From Geothermobacter hydrogeniphilus (GTDB lineage: Bacteria; Desulfobacterota; Desulfuromonadia; Desulfuromonadales; Geothermobacteraceae): a stretch of 64,000 nucleotides of DNA. Position numbers and translations under genes: made by a program. The stretch spans positions 62,001 through 126,000 of the forward strand of contig NZ_NAAD01000010.1 of the NCBI RefSeq assembly GCF_002093115.1, read 5' to 3'. A model generated the notes under the pieces. That model was not told the DNA's origin and did no database searches. It saw only the letters and a program-made list of their open reading frames with translations. Shown in pieces: positions 17,083 to 27,189 of this stretch. Position 1 is the stretch's first letter. The number at the start of each line of letters is the position of its first letter.

Positions 17083-19475
17083 TCGATCAACAAAAAAGCC
17101 GGTTTCGCCGCAAACTGATCGCCACCATCATGCTGACCTGTGCTCTCGCCCTGGCCCTGGCGGCGACGGCCTTCACCACCAGGGACCTGCTCGGACGGCG
17201 GCAGGCGATGTTTGACAAGCTGCAGTTGCTGGCCGAAATGCTGGCCGTCAACAGCAGTGCCCCGCTGGTTTTCCAGGACGCCGCCGCCGCCGAGGACAAC
17301 CTGGCTCCGCTGCAGGTCGAACCAACGATTCTGGCAGCCGCCATTTACGACAACCGGGGAAGGTTGTTCGCAAGTTTCCATCCCCGCAACGAACGACCGG
17401 TCAAAGTCCCGGAAATCATCACCCGCCGCGGGCGGAATCAACAACATCTCCAGGCCTTCGCCAACGGCATGCGGCTGGAACTCTATCAGCCGGTCAAACT
17501 GGACGACGCGGTGGTCGGCACCATTTACCTGCAGGCCGACCTGGCCCCTCTCAATGCCAGTGTCATCTGGATCCTGCTGACCGGTCTGCTGGTGATGCTG
17601 GTCTGCCTGCTGGTTGCCTATGTCCTTTCCAACCGGCTGCAGGGACGACTCTCCCGCCCGCTGCTGGGACTGGTCAACACCATGAAAGAGATCAGCGACC
17701 AGCGGGACTACACCCGACGGGCCGAGATCGACAGCGACGATGAATTCTCCGAACTGGTCGACTGTTTCAACCGGATGCTGGTCCAGATTGAAGAACAGGA
17801 CCGGCGACTGGCCGCCCACCGCGACGCCCTCGAGGACGAGGTCATGGATCGCACCGAAGACCTGCACCGAACCAACCGACGGCTGGAGAAAAGCATTCTT
17901 GAACTGCAGAAGGCGAAACAGCAAGCGGAAGTGGCCAACCGCGCCAAGAGCCAGTTCCTGGCCAACATGAGTCACGAGATCCGCACCCCGATGGTCGGCA
18001 TCCTCGGCATGAACGAACTGCTTACCGACAGCGGACTCAACCCCCAGCAGAAATCGATGGCCGAGGCGATCAACGCCTCCGGTGAGGCACTTTTGAAAAT
18101 CCTCGAAGAACTGCTCGATTTTTCCCGCATCGAGGCGGGCAAGATGACCCTCAAGCAGGACCCCTTCAACCTCCGCCAGGTCCTCGAAGACGCCTGCTTC
18201 CTGCTCGGAGAGAAAGCCCATAAAAAGGGTCTCGACCTGGCCTGCCAGATTGACAACGATATCGAAACGAAACTGATCGGAGATGCCGGCCGCATCCGCC
18301 AGGTGGTCCTCAACCTGGTCGGCAATGCCATCAAATTCACCGGCAAAGGAGAGGTGGTGCTGCGCGCCGAACGCGAGAAGGTCAGCGGCAACCGGATCTG
18401 GATCAAACTGCAGGTCGCCGACACCGGCATCGGCATGGACAGCAACGAGCAACAGATCATTTTCGACCCCTTCATCCAGGTCGACAATTCCAACACCCGG
18501 CAGTACGGCGGTACTGGCCTTGGGCTGACCATTGTCCGCCAACTGGTCGGCATGATGGGAGGGGAGATCAGCCTGCGCAGCGCCAGGGGAGAAGGAACCG
18601 TCTTCACCCTGCGCCTGCCGCTGGAAAAGCCGTTTGATGAGGATCCCGGTCCTCATCCTTCCCGGCGGCATTTTACCGGTCAGCGTGCCCTGGTGGTCGA
18701 AGCACACCCGGCGAGCAGGCAGGCTCTGGCCGACCAGTTGACTCTGGTCGGCATCCAGGTTGAACTCGCCGACAGCGGCAACGAGGTCCTTCCCCGACTG
18801 CGACACGCCGCCGAGCGGGATCCGTTTCAGCTGGTGCTGCTCTCGGTTGACCTGCCGGATATGAACGGCCTTGACCTGGCCGAGAGCATCAAGCAGCGGC
18901 CGGAACTGGCGGCAACCCGAATTATCCTGGTCTCCGGTAAGGAGCCCCGGATCGAAGCCTCCGGTGGCGCCAGCTTCAACACCCAGTTGCGCAAACCGGT
19001 CCGCTTCAGCCAGCTGCAGGCTGTCCTGAGCGCCGTTCTGCCCGAGGAGAGACTTGTCGTGAAACAGCCCGCCCCCTTATCCAGCGGCACCGCGCCACCC
19101 CAATACCAGGCTCGGGTGCTGCTGGTCGAAGACAACCTGCAGACCCAGAACCTGGTCAAGATGATGCTTGAAGCTTTCGGCTGCCGGGTTGATGTCGCCC
19201 AGAACGGACGCGACGCCCTGACCATGACCGAAGCCATCGACTACCAGATGGTCTTCATGGATTGCCAGATGCCGCTGATGGACGGGTATGAAACCACCCG
19301 CCGCCTCCGTGCCGAAGGCTATCGGCAGCCGATCATCGCCCTGACCGCCAAGGCCCTGCAGGGTGACGCCGAACAGTGTCTTGAAGCCGGGATGGACGAT
19401 TATCTCAGCAAGCCGTTCAAACAGCAGCAGCTGATCGATATCTTTGAAAAGTGGCTGGATTCACAGGAAAGCTGA
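17079..19475 (+). CDS. Hybrid sensor histidine kinase with CHASE8-like sensor and two receiver domains
   Basis: Inner-membrane kinase of 798 residues. Two membrane helices (about 12-30 and 163-188) bracket a periplasmic domain ([57 protein letters not shown]) that has the CHASE8 pattern of YfiN. A HAMP domain, HisKA (phospho-acceptor His about residue 299 in MSHEIRTPM) and an ATPase domain follow. The first receiver (about 534-660) has Ser589 where the phosphorylated Asp should be ([11 protein letters not shown]) and lacks the acidic pair; the second (about 680-795) is complete with Asp728 in MDCQMP. It overlaps the YfiR-like gene by 4 bp. No output domain is seen, so phosphate must pass to another protein. 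Confidence 0.9.
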   Translation: MIDQQKSRFRRKLIATIMLTCALALALAATAFTTRDLLGRRQAMFDKLQLLAEMLAVNSSAPLVFQDAAAAEDNLAPLQVEPTILAAAIYDNRGRLFASFHPRNERPVKVPEIITRRGRNQQHLQAFANGMRLELYQPVKLDDAVVGTIYLQADLAPLNASVIWILLTGLLVMLVCLLVAYVLSNRLQGRLSRPLLGLVNTMKEISDQRDYTRRAEIDSDDEFSELVDCFNRMLVQIEEQDRRLAAHRDALEDEVMDRTEDLHRTNRRLEKSILELQKAKQQAEVANRAKSQFLANMSHEIRTPMVGILGMNELLTDSGLNPQQKSMAEAINASGEALLKILEELLDFSRIEAGKMTLKQDPFNLRQVLEDACFLLGEKAHKKGLDLACQIDNDIETKLIGDAGRIRQVVLNLVGNAIKFTGKGEVVLRAEREKVSGNRIWIKLQVADTGIGMDSNEQQIIFDPFIQVDNSNTRQYGGTGLGLTIVRQLVGMMGGEISLRSARGEGTVFTLRLPLEKPFDEDPGPHPSRRHFTGQRALVVEAHPASRQALADQLTLVGIQVELADSGNEVLPRLRHAAERDPFQLVLLSVDLPDMNGLDLAESIKQRPELAATRIILVSGKEPRIEASGGASFNTQLRKPVRFSQLQAVLSAVLPEERLVVKQPAPLSSGTAPPQYQARVLLVEDNLQTQNLVKMMLEAFGCRVDVAQNGRDALTMTEAIDYQMVFMDCQMPLMDGYETTRRLRAEGYRQPIIALTAKALQGDAEQCLEAGMDDYLSKPFKQQQLIDIFEKWLDSQES

Positions 19476-19568
19476 AACAAGAACCGGTACCGGCCGCCCT
19501 CCTATCTCGTACCGCCCCCGCCGGCATCAAAACCGCCATCCCTTCCCGTCTTGCACCGACGGCACAGG

Positions 19569-19688
19569 GCGAGGGATTTTTCGTCAAATCAAGGCGCGGC
19601 CCGATGAGCGCGGAGACATAGCGGAAGCTATGTCGCACAAGCAAAGAGGGACGCAACGCAGAGTTGGCGGAAAAGCACCGCCCCTCGC
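19569..19688. repeat. Core-hairpin repeat, copy 5
   Basis: Arms GCGAGGGATTTTTCGTCAA and TTGGCGGAAAAGCACCG plus CCCCTCGC are complementary with bulges. Centre: CAAGGCGCGG, CATAGCGGAAGCTATG, GACGCAACGCAG. Confidence 0.8.
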
Positions 19689-20001
19689 AGCAAAAAAAAA
19701 GACGCGCCGGTCAGGAGGGAGAACGCGACGCGCCAATGGAGATGAAATCCAAGGATCTATGTCGGCCGACAACCGGCGAAGACGCCCCCTGATGGAACGG
19801 GACATCCACCGGCCTGTCGTTTGCGGCCATGCTTATCTATCGACAGGGGATGAAACAGACTTTAGGAGTTTCTCAAGGGACGGGAAAAAGACAAAAAAAA
19901 GACGCGCCGCTCAGAAGGGTTGTGACGCTGGTGACCAACTTCGAGGGGGACAGTCCCGCTTCGGGGACAGTCCCCGGCCTCCTCCCTCCCCCGGCCCAAG
20001 G

Positions 20002-20121
20002 GCGAGGGATTTTTCGTCAAATCAAGGCGCGGACTGATGAACGCGGAGACATAGCGGAAGCTATGTCGCACAAGCGAAGAAGGACGCAACGCAGAGTTGG
20101 CGGAAAAGACCCGCCCCTCGC
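20002..20121. repeat. Core-hairpin repeat, copy 6
   Basis: Near-identical to the copy at 19569, about 433 bp away in the same orientation, including the arms. These are the only two copies in the window, apart from the 177-bp pair, that share their arms, so they probably arose by local duplication. Confidence 0.8.
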
Positions 20122-20455
20122 AGACAAAAAAAGACGCGCCGCTCAGGAGGGTGAAGGCGACGCGTCAAACAGAAGGGTTGTGACGCTGGTGTTGCTATAG
20201 GTGGGTAAGGAAACGAGTTGGACACTCGCACCAGGAACCGCCTGCCACAACGGCTCCTGACTTGTGCTGAACTATATCGGCAATCCCGATCGGCAGCCAC
20301 GTGTTTTCCCGTATTAGTTTTTCTGCGGATCTCCCCTTGGCGACTGTGCATTTGAACAGTCAGGTCACCGACGGGAAGAACCCTTGCCAGAAGCATATCC
20401 GCAAGTTATAAACTGAAGCCACTGCGTCCGAATCTTCCCTTCGGCAGGAGAAACC

Positions 20456-21379
20456 ATGAACGAACCACTTCTGATCATTGGCTGCGGCGACATCGGTACC
20501 CGGGTCGCCCGTCTTGCCCTGGCAGCCGGGCAACAGGTCTTCGGTCTGGTGCGCAATGAGCAGAACGCTGAGAAACTTGCCGCGGCCGGTATCCAGCCCC
20601 TGCTGGCCGATCTTCGCGATCCGGACTCTCTCAACGATCTGCCGGTCGCCGGCAGCCGGGTTCTCTACGCGGCACCGCCGCCGGGCGGCGGGTTTGAGGA
20701 CCCGAAGGTCCGGCATTTCTGCGAAGCGATACCGGCGGGGACGGAACCGTCCCGGATTGTCTATCTCAGCACCAGCGGCGTCTACGGCGACTGCGGCGAC
20801 CGACCGGTCAATGAAGACACCCCGGCCAATCCGCAGACCGCGCGGGCCAGGCGCAGGTTTGACGCCGAAAAAACCATCCGCGGCTTCGCCCTGAGACACA
20901 ATCTGCCGAGCATTATCCTGCGGGTCACGGGGATCTATGGCCCCTTTCGTTTCGCCCTGCACAGGATTCTCGAAAGGCACCCCCTGTTGCGCGAAGACCA
21001 GGCCAGCCTGACCAATCGCATCCATGCCGACGATCTCGCCAGAATCTGCCTGGCGGCCCTTGAAAAAGGTCGCGATGGCGATATTTTCAATGTCTGTGAC
21101 GGACAGACCAGCACCATGACCCACTACTTCAATGCCGTTGCCGACGCCTTCGGCCTGCCCCGTCCACCGCAGATCGACCGGAACGAGGCACAGAAAGTGA
21201 TGAACCCGCTGATGCTCTCCTACTTCCAGGAATCACGCCGCATGGACAACCGGCGAATGCTCGAACAGCTCGGGGTCCGGCTGCTCTACCCGACCCTGGA
21301 AGAAGGGCTGGCAGCTTCGGTGGCAGAAATGAAGCGGCTCGATCCCGATTTTTTCAAACGTCTGCAGGCCGAACCCTGA
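20456..21379 (+). CDS. NAD(P)-dependent epimerase/dehydratase-like SDR protein
   Basis: Cytoplasmic protein of 307 residues of the extended short-chain dehydrogenase fold, of the YeeZ type. The N-terminus has a glycine-rich nucleotide site (LLIIGCGDIGTRVARLALAAGQQVFGLVRN), followed by RIVYLSTSGVYGDCGDRPVNEDTPANP, in which the usual YxxxK is replaced by a degenerate ARRRFDAEK segment. IILRVTGIYGP and the IHADDLARICLAALE motif are present. The substrate is unknown. It stands 105 bp before the protoporphyrinogen oxidase gene and might share its transcript. Confidence 0.8.
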   Translation: MNEPLLIIGCGDIGTRVARLALAAGQQVFGLVRNEQNAEKLAAAGIQPLLADLRDPDSLNDLPVAGSRVLYAAPPPGGGFEDPKVRHFCEAIPAGTEPSRIVYLSTSGVYGDCGDRPVNEDTPANPQTARARRRFDAEKTIRGFALRHNLPSIILRVTGIYGPFRFALHRILERHPLLREDQASLTNRIHADDLARICLAALEKGRDGDIFNVCDGQTSTMTHYFNAVADAFGLPRPPQIDRNEAQKVMNPLMLSYFQESRRMDNRRMLEQLGVRLLYPTLEEGLAASVAEMKRLDPDFFKRLQAEP

Positions 21380-21484
21380 CCCATGCAACGACAACTGATT
21401 CAAGGTAAAATCCGGTTCGCAGCCGGACGATAAGTTCAGATCCGTATCCAGACGATAGCAAACCACAACATACCGGGAACCAGA

Positions 21485-22897
21485 ATGAACAGAATTATCA
21501 TTATCGGCGGCGGCATCTCCGGCCTTTCAGCGGCCTACGCACTGCAACAACGGGCCGCACGGCAGGGACTGGAAATAACGATCACCCTCCTCGACAAGGA
21601 CAACCGCGTCGGCGGTAAGATCCGGAGCATCCGTGATCAGGGATTTCTCTGTGAATGGGGACCGAACGGATTTCTCGACAACAAACCACACACCCTGGAC
21701 CTCTGCGCCCAACTGGCCCTGAACGATCACCTGCTGCGTTCCAACGACAACGCCCGTAAACGCTTCATCTACAGTAACGCGCGACTGCACCAGCTGCCCG
21801 AATCAGGGGCGGCCTTTCTCAAATCAAAATTGATCAGCTGGCCGGGAAAAGTGCGCCTGGCCGGCGAGATCCTGATCCCGGCCAAAAAAGATGGCGAGGA
21901 TGAGACCCTGGCTGATTTTTCCCGGCGCCGGCTCGGCGCCGAAGCCCTCGACAAACTGATCGCGCCGATGGTCTCCGGCATTTTTGCCGGTGACCCGGAG
22001 CAGATGAGCCTCGCCAGTTGTTTCCCTCGTATTCAACAACTGGAGCAGGAATATGGCGGGCTGCTGAAGGCAATGATCAGGCTGGCGAAAAAGAAGAAAG
22101 CCGAGCGCAAAGCCGGCAAGCAGGTGGCCAGTGCTGCCGGCCCGGGAGGCGTACTGACCTCTTTCAGCGAAGGCATCCAGGAGCTGACCGATGCGCTCGC
22201 CGAAGCCTTACAGGGTGACATCCGTTGTGACAGCGAAGTCACCGGCATCAGGAAAAAGAGCGACGGCTACCAGGTGCAACTCGGCAGCGGCGACTCTTTA
22301 GAGGCGGATATGGTGCTGTGTACCGCCCCCGCCTATGCTTTGGCCGGAATGACCCGGGAACTGCTGCCGGAACTGAAACCCGTCCTTGATGAAATTCCCT
22401 ATGCGGTCATGAACGTCGTCTGCTTCGGCTACCAGCGGGATAAAATACCGCTCTCCCTCGACGGTTTCGGCTATCTCACCCCCCGCAGCGAGGGACGACA
22501 CACCCTCGGCACCTTGTGGGATTCGAGTATCTTCCCCCGTCGCGCCCCGGAAGGGATGGTCATGCTGCGATCGATGCTGGGCGGTGCGACCAACCCGGAG
22601 GCCATCGACCTGCCCGAAAGCGAAATCATCCGTCAGGTCCGTGCCGACCTGAAACAGATCATGGCTATCGACGCCGAACCTGATTTTATCAGGATTTTCC
22701 GCCACCACCGGGCGATCCCGCAGTACCGGGTCGGGCATCAACGTCGACTGCAGGCGCTCGAAACCGCATTGCAGAACCGGCCCGGCCTGTTTGTCAGCGG
22801 CAACGCCTTTTTCGGCGTCGGTCTCAACGACTGTGTTGATGCCGGCAACCGGGTCGCGGAGAGAATCATCGACTTCGTGCGCAGCCGGAATAACTGA
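21485..22897 (+). CDS. hemG: Protoporphyrinogen oxidase (FAD-dependent, HemY type)
   Basis: Flavoprotein of 470 residues that oxidises protoporphyrinogen IX (or coproporphyrinogen III) late in haem synthesis. The FAD-binding Rossmann motif IIIIGGGISGLSAAYAL is at the N-terminus, followed by LLDKDNRVGGKIRS and the GPNGFLDNKP segment; the C-terminal FAD motif GLFVSGNAFFGVGLNDCVDAGNRVAERI is also present. With hemE and hemH at the right end of the window it would complete the last steps of haem synthesis. Symbol use varies between hemG and hemY for this family. Confidence 0.93.
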   Translation: MNRIIIIGGGISGLSAAYALQQRAARQGLEITITLLDKDNRVGGKIRSIRDQGFLCEWGPNGFLDNKPHTLDLCAQLALNDHLLRSNDNARKRFIYSNARLHQLPESGAAFLKSKLISWPGKVRLAGEILIPAKKDGEDETLADFSRRRLGAEALDKLIAPMVSGIFAGDPEQMSLASCFPRIQQLEQEYGGLLKAMIRLAKKKKAERKAGKQVASAAGPGGVLTSFSEGIQELTDALAEALQGDIRCDSEVTGIRKKSDGYQVQLGSGDSLEADMVLCTAPAYALAGMTRELLPELKPVLDEIPYAVMNVVCFGYQRDKIPLSLDGFGYLTPRSEGRHTLGTLWDSSIFPRRAPEGMVMLRSMLGGATNPEAIDLPESEIIRQVRADLKQIMAIDAEPDFIRIFRHHRAIPQYRVGHQRRLQALETALQNRPGLFVSGNAFFGVGLNDCVDAGNRVAERIIDFVRSRNN

Positions 22898-22942
22898 GCG
22901 GCCTCCATCACCGCTCTGCCGCCGCAATTGCGTGGGCTTTAT

Positions 22943-23098
22943 CCTGAATCAGTGAGTTCCTGTTGGATGGAGAGTGCAAGTGCCTGGTCTGGAGGTTTTC
23001 AAGAATCTGAAGTATATATAAGTCGCTGGTGATTTTGGGGAAGATCAGGAAGATCAATGACTTGTGCTATCCACCGACAAGGGGCTCACTGATTCAGG
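22943..23098. repeat. CCTGAATCAGTG inverted-repeat element, full copy next to cfa
   Basis: 156 bp bounded by CCTGAATCAGTGAGTTC and GGGCTCACTGATTCAGG. Flanks TTTAT and GTTAT match at four of five bases. It ends 19 bp before the cfa ATG, so the cfa ribosome binding site starts right at its edge and its promoter must be inside or beyond it. Confidence 0.85.
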
Positions 23099-23117
23099 GT
23101 TATCCCTGGAGGACATC

Positions 23118-24236
23118 ATGACCGGGGTCAATTACCGTCGCCGACTGGAAAAACTGCTCGCCGCTGCCGATATTCTCATCGACGGCGACCGTCCCTGGGA
23201 TCTCCGCGTTCACCATCCGGATCTGTTTCGTCGGATTCTGGCACAAGGATCCCTTGGTTTCGGTGAAGCCTACATGGACGGCTGGTGGGACTGTCCGGCC
23301 ATCGACCAGATGATCTGCCGCGCCATGCGTGCCCGACTTGACCGCAGGCTGCACAGCCTGGCCCTCCTCGTCGACGCCCTGCGGGCGCGCCTTTCCAACC
23401 GCCAGTCACGGCGCCGCGCCTTCCAGGTGGGAAAACGGCACTATGATATCGGCAATGACCTCTATCGCCGCATGCTCGACGAGCGCATGATCTACAGCTG
23501 CGGTTACTGGCAGGACGCCGACACCCTTGACCGGGCGCAGGAGAACAAACTTGACCTGATCTGCCGCAAACTGCAGCTGGCCGAAGGACAGAAGGTTCTC
23601 GATATCGGCTGCGGCTGGGGCGGCACAGCACGCTACCTGGCGGAACGTCACGGCGTTGAAGTCACCGGGATCACGGTCTCCACCGCCCAGGCCGAACTGG
23701 CCCGGGAATACTGCCGGGATCTGCCGATCGAAATCCTGGTCCGGGACTACCGCGACCTCAAGGGTCGCTTCGACCGCATCCTTTCAGTCGGCATGTTCGA
23801 ACATGTCGGCTACAAGAACTACGTGACCTACTTCCGCAAGGTGAGTGACCTGCTCACCGATGACGGTCTCTTCCTGCTGCACACCATTGCCGGCAACGAA
23901 ACCACAGTGCGAACCGATCCCTGGATCGAACGCTACATCTTTCCCAACGGCATGCTCCCCTCGGCGTCCCAGGTCACCAAAGCATGGGAAGGGCTGCTGG
24001 TACTGGAGGACTGGCACAATTTCGGCCCCGACTATGACCGCACACTGATGGCCTGGCAGTCAAATTTCGAGGAGGCCTGGCCCGACCTGCGGAAGAGCTA
24101 CGATGAACGGTTCCGGCGGATGTGGAACTACTACCTGCTGAGCAGCGCCGGGGCCTTCCGCGCCAGGGAAAACCAGGTCTGGCAGATCGTCCTGTCACGA
24201 CAGGGCATCCCCGGCGGCTATCGGATAGCCCGTTGA
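23118..24236 (+). CDS. cfa: Cyclopropane-fatty-acyl-phospholipid synthase
   Basis: S-adenosylmethionine-dependent enzyme of 372 residues that adds a methylene across the double bond of membrane phospholipid acyl chains. Visible are the N-terminal region (LFRRILAQGSLGFGEAYMDGWWDC), the middle VGKRHYDIGNDLYRRMLDERMIYSCGYW, the SAM motif VLDIGCGWGGTARYLAERHGVEVTGITVS, and SVGMFEHVGYKNY. The ATG at 23118 follows CTGGAGG. The open frame extends a little further upstream into the repeat but that part is not conserved-looking. It is convergent with the kinase at 24258 (21-bp gap). Confidence 0.95.
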   Translation: MTGVNYRRRLEKLLAAADILIDGDRPWDLRVHHPDLFRRILAQGSLGFGEAYMDGWWDCPAIDQMICRAMRARLDRRLHSLALLVDALRARLSNRQSRRRAFQVGKRHYDIGNDLYRRMLDERMIYSCGYWQDADTLDRAQENKLDLICRKLQLAEGQKVLDIGCGWGGTARYLAERHGVEVTGITVSTAQAELAREYCRDLPIEILVRDYRDLKGRFDRILSVGMFEHVGYKNYVTYFRKVSDLLTDDGLFLLHTIAGNETTVRTDPWIERYIFPNGMLPSASQVTKAWEGLLVLEDWHNFGPDYDRTLMAWQSNFEEAWPDLRKSYDERFRRMWNYYLLSSAGAFRARENQVWQIVLSRQGIPGGYRIAR

Positions 24237-24257
24237 ACAGCGGGCAGGCTGCGGCAA

Positions 24258-27071
24258 TCAGCCAACCTGGACAGTCGCTGCGGAGAGGGCCCGACTGACC
24301 TGCTCCCGCAATTCCACCAGGGTAAAGGGTTTCGGCACCAGGCCAATCACTCCGAACTCGTGCAGCGACTCGGCGATGTCCTGTTCAGCAGCAACCTGGC
24401 CGGTCAGAATCAGGGCCCGCGGAGGGTTGTCGAGCCCCAGGCCTTTCAGCCGGGCAAGAAAATCACGACCACTCATTTTCGGCATCTGCAGGTCAACCAG
24501 GATCAGATCCAGCGGCTTCTCACCGGCAATCCGCAGGGCTTCATTCCCGTCGTCGGTCGCTTCGATATTGTAGCCATCGTTACTCAGGACCTGGCAGACG
24601 ATATCCCGCACCACCTGTTCATCATCAAGCAGCAGAATTCGACTCCGAACAATCGGCGGTGGAATTGTCACCGGCTCGCATTCTGAATCGTCATTCGCCG
24701 GAACCCGCGGCAGGGTCAGGGTGAAGCAACTTCCCTTTCCGGGAGTGCTTTCAACACTGAGACTGCCATGATGATTGACGGCAATGGTGTGGCAGACCGA
24801 AAGCCCAAGACCGCTGCCCTTGACCAGCGCCTGGTGGCTCTCGGGGGCGGCATGTTCTCCCTTGGTGGAAAAAAAGGGCGTGAAGATCCGCGGCAGATCT
24901 TCACGATCAATACCACAACCGCTGTCCTCGACCCGCACCCAGATCTCGTCACCATCCTCACCAGTACTGATGCTGATCCGCCTGGTCGGCTGCCCCAACA
25001 GGGCGTGACGGGCATTCAGCAGCAGGTTGAGAACCACCTGCCCGATCTGCACCCGATCAAACAGCAGCGGCGGCATGGGCTTGATCTCCTGCCGCAGCTC
25101 AATCCCGTCACTGATCATCTCGCCCTTGACCAGGGACAGGCTTTCCTCCACCACTTCGTGCAGCAGCGCTGGCACCATACGGGTCTGGTTGCGGTTGGAT
25201 ATCGACAGCAGGCTGCCGGTCAGTTCCTTGCTGCGCAGGGCCGCAGCACGTACCAGATCGAAAAAGGCGGCCGCCTGAGGCGGAAGATCCTTCTGCTGAA
25301 GACCCAGTTCGGCATATCCGAGAACCCCGGTGTTGATATTGTTGAATTCATGAGCAACCCCGCTGGTCAGGGTTCCGACCGCCGCCATCCGTTCAGCGGC
25401 AATCAGCATCTCCTCCTGACGTTTGCGGTCGCTGATATCCTCCACCAGGCCGTCAAGAAATTCCTCGTCTCCGCTGCGGTTGAGGGTCACATGCAGCAGC
25501 GACCAGTGAGGTTCACTGCGTCGCAGACTCAGCATCCGCACTTCCCAGTTGCGAACGCTGCCCTGTTCACGCAACAGCTCGATCAGCCGCCGGCGATCCT
25601 GCGGTTCGGCGTAGAAATCTTCGATCCGGTGGCGTTTCAGTTCCTCCAGATCCTTGCAACCGGCCATCCGCACAAGCTCCGGGTTGGCATTGACGATACG
25701 GCCGTCAAGCCGGGTACGGAAAACACCGACATTGAGATTCTCCACCAGGGAACGATACTGTTCCTCGGCCCGCTGCAGAAACAGCTCGGCATGCCGCCGG
25801 CCGAGGGTCTGGTCGGCAAGATCCTGCTGGATGCGTTCAAAACAACTGGCGGTTTCACTGATTTCAAGAAACCGGCTGGCGCTGATGGACGGAACATCCC
25901 CGGACACGGGTTCCTGATCACGGGTGGCATAACGTCTCAGCCCGAGAATCGGCCGGCTCAGAGAGGCTGCCAGCCAGCAGGCGAAAAGGCTGGCAAGCAG
26001 AGAGATGCCCAGGGCAACCAGGCGGGTTCGATGGCGGGAAGCCTTAAGCGCTCCGAGGTAGTCATCCTCGGGCATGTACATGCCGATCACCCATGGCCAG
26101 TGAGGATTTGGAAAGGGAGTGAACATGGCCAGGTAGGAAACACCGTCGTGACTGAACTTGGCATAACGCGCGCGACTGAGGTGCAGTTCCTTGTCCCCCG
26201 CCAGCGGCAGGCCGACAGCTGCCACCGCGGCCCGGCTGAGCGGATCGGAGAACTCGTCGATGGTGACCAGGCGCTTGCTGCTGCTCTCCCCCTGCTGATG
26301 GTGTTTGATCTGCTCAACGTCGTGGAAGGCAACCACTTCCCGATTGCGATTGAGCAACAGGGCCTGCCCGTGGCTGCCGATACGCAACTTGGCAATAAAC
26401 GTCGAAAGCTGGTCGATCTCGATATCGACGCCGACCACACCCCGCAGGCTGCCGTCACGGCGATAGGAGGGCCCACTGATGGTCACTCCGGGGTTCTGCG
26501 AAGTATAGAAGATATAGGGATCGGTCCAGAAGATACCGCCACTGTCGATGGCCCCGCGATACCAGGGCCGCTGACGCGGATCATAACGATCGTCAGCGGC
26601 GGTTTCGGTGCCGACGGCGGCACCATCGGCATCCCACCAATCGAGACGGACCCGTCGGGACCCTGACTTGTCGAAGGTAATCTCCTTGGTCCGAAAACCT
26701 CCCGCCGACCTCTGGTTATTACGGCTGACGTAGTAAAACTCACCTTCGGGAGTTCCGAGATAGATACCGGCGATATCGGGATAGATTTTCAGCTGGTTGA
26801 GAAAATAGGCTTCGAGGGCGGGCAGGTTGTTCTGACCGAGAACCTTCGATTTGAGCAACCGCTTGGTCAGGTCGGCGGCCTTTTCGGCTTTACCGAGGTA
26901 GTTCTGGCTCTGCTCCATCGCGTAGGAGGCGATGCCGTCCATGATCAGGCGGGCATGATTTTCCAGTGTCTTTTCAGAACTGTAGCGGCCAAGCGAGGCC
27001 GTGATCAGATAGGTCCCCCAGATCACGACCAGGAAACTGACCAGCAGCGCACTGCGGATGGAAATTTTCAC
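24258..27071 (-). CDS. Hybrid sensor histidine kinase with Cache sensor, PAS and receiver domains
   Basis: Inner-membrane kinase of 937 residues, starting at a GTG behind GAGGGGG. Helices near residues 8-28 and 345-370 bracket a large periplasmic double-Cache domain (YDPRQRPWYRGAIDSGGIFWTDPYIFYTSQNPGVTISGPSYR). A linker, a PAS domain (YRSLVENLNVGVFRTRLDGRIVNANPELVRM), a HisKA domain with the His in GVAHEFNNINTGVLGYAEL and an ATPase domain (NLLLNARHAL, DSGCGI, GSGLGLSVCHTI) follow. The C-terminal receiver has DD and the acceptor Asp in LILVDLQMPKMSG and a Lys in LVPKPF. The cognate partner is not adjacent. Confidence 0.92.
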   Translation of the reverse strand: MKISIRSALLVSFLVVIWGTYLITASLGRYSSEKTLENHARLIMDGIASYAMEQSQNYLGKAEKAADLTKRLLKSKVLGQNNLPALEAYFLNQLKIYPDIAGIYLGTPEGEFYYVSRNNQRSAGGFRTKEITFDKSGSRRVRLDWWDADGAAVGTETAADDRYDPRQRPWYRGAIDSGGIFWTDPYIFYTSQNPGVTISGPSYRRDGSLRGVVGVDIEIDQLSTFIAKLRIGSHGQALLLNRNREVVAFHDVEQIKHHQQGESSSKRLVTIDEFSDPLSRAAVAAVGLPLAGDKELHLSRARYAKFSHDGVSYLAMFTPFPNPHWPWVIGMYMPEDDYLGALKASRHRTRLVALGISLLASLFACWLAASLSRPILGLRRYATRDQEPVSGDVPSISASRFLEISETASCFERIQQDLADQTLGRRHAELFLQRAEEQYRSLVENLNVGVFRTRLDGRIVNANPELVRMAGCKDLEELKRHRIEDFYAEPQDRRRLIELLREQGSVRNWEVRMLSLRRSEPHWSLLHVTLNRSGDEEFLDGLVEDISDRKRQEEMLIAAERMAAVGTLTSGVAHEFNNINTGVLGYAELGLQQKDLPPQAAAFFDLVRAAALRSKELTGSLLSISNRNQTRMVPALLHEVVEESLSLVKGEMISDGIELRQEIKPMPPLLFDRVQIGQVVLNLLLNARHALLGQPTRRISISTGEDGDEIWVRVEDSGCGIDREDLPRIFTPFFSTKGEHAAPESHQALVKGSGLGLSVCHTIAVNHHGSLSVESTPGKGSCFTLTLPRVPANDDSECEPVTIPPPIVRSRILLLDDEQVVRDIVCQVLSNDGYNIEATDDGNEALRIAGEKPLDLILVDLQMPKMSGRDFLARLKGLGLDNPPRALILTGQVAAEQDIAESLHEFGVIGLVPKPFTLVELREQVSRALSAATVQVG

Positions 27072-27189
27072 AACGCCCCCTCATGGCACGCTCGCCCCAA
27101 AAAGAAAACAATGTTCTATCGCAATTCTTAGTGGAATTACTGCGCCATGTCAACCGAAGAGGGCGTTCCTGGAAGGGAGGCGATAAAAA

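Larger units (their letters stand above)
19476..20455. other. Gene-free repeat region
   Basis: About 980 bp without a convincing gene. It contains two core-hairpin repeats (19569-19688 and 20002-20121), three copies of a short motif AAAAAAGACGCGCCGSTCAG (near 19695, 19897 and 20128), a repeated AGAAGGGTTGTGACGCTGGT (19914 and 20171) and unique sequence up to the next gene. Open frames on both strands here follow the repeats and have no protein-like features. Confidence 0.7.

Noticed and set aside
19444-20200. + strand frames in the repeat region after the hybrid kinase
   Set aside because: They simply translate the duplicated hairpin repeats (GEGFFVKSRRG-like text twice) and have no start signals.
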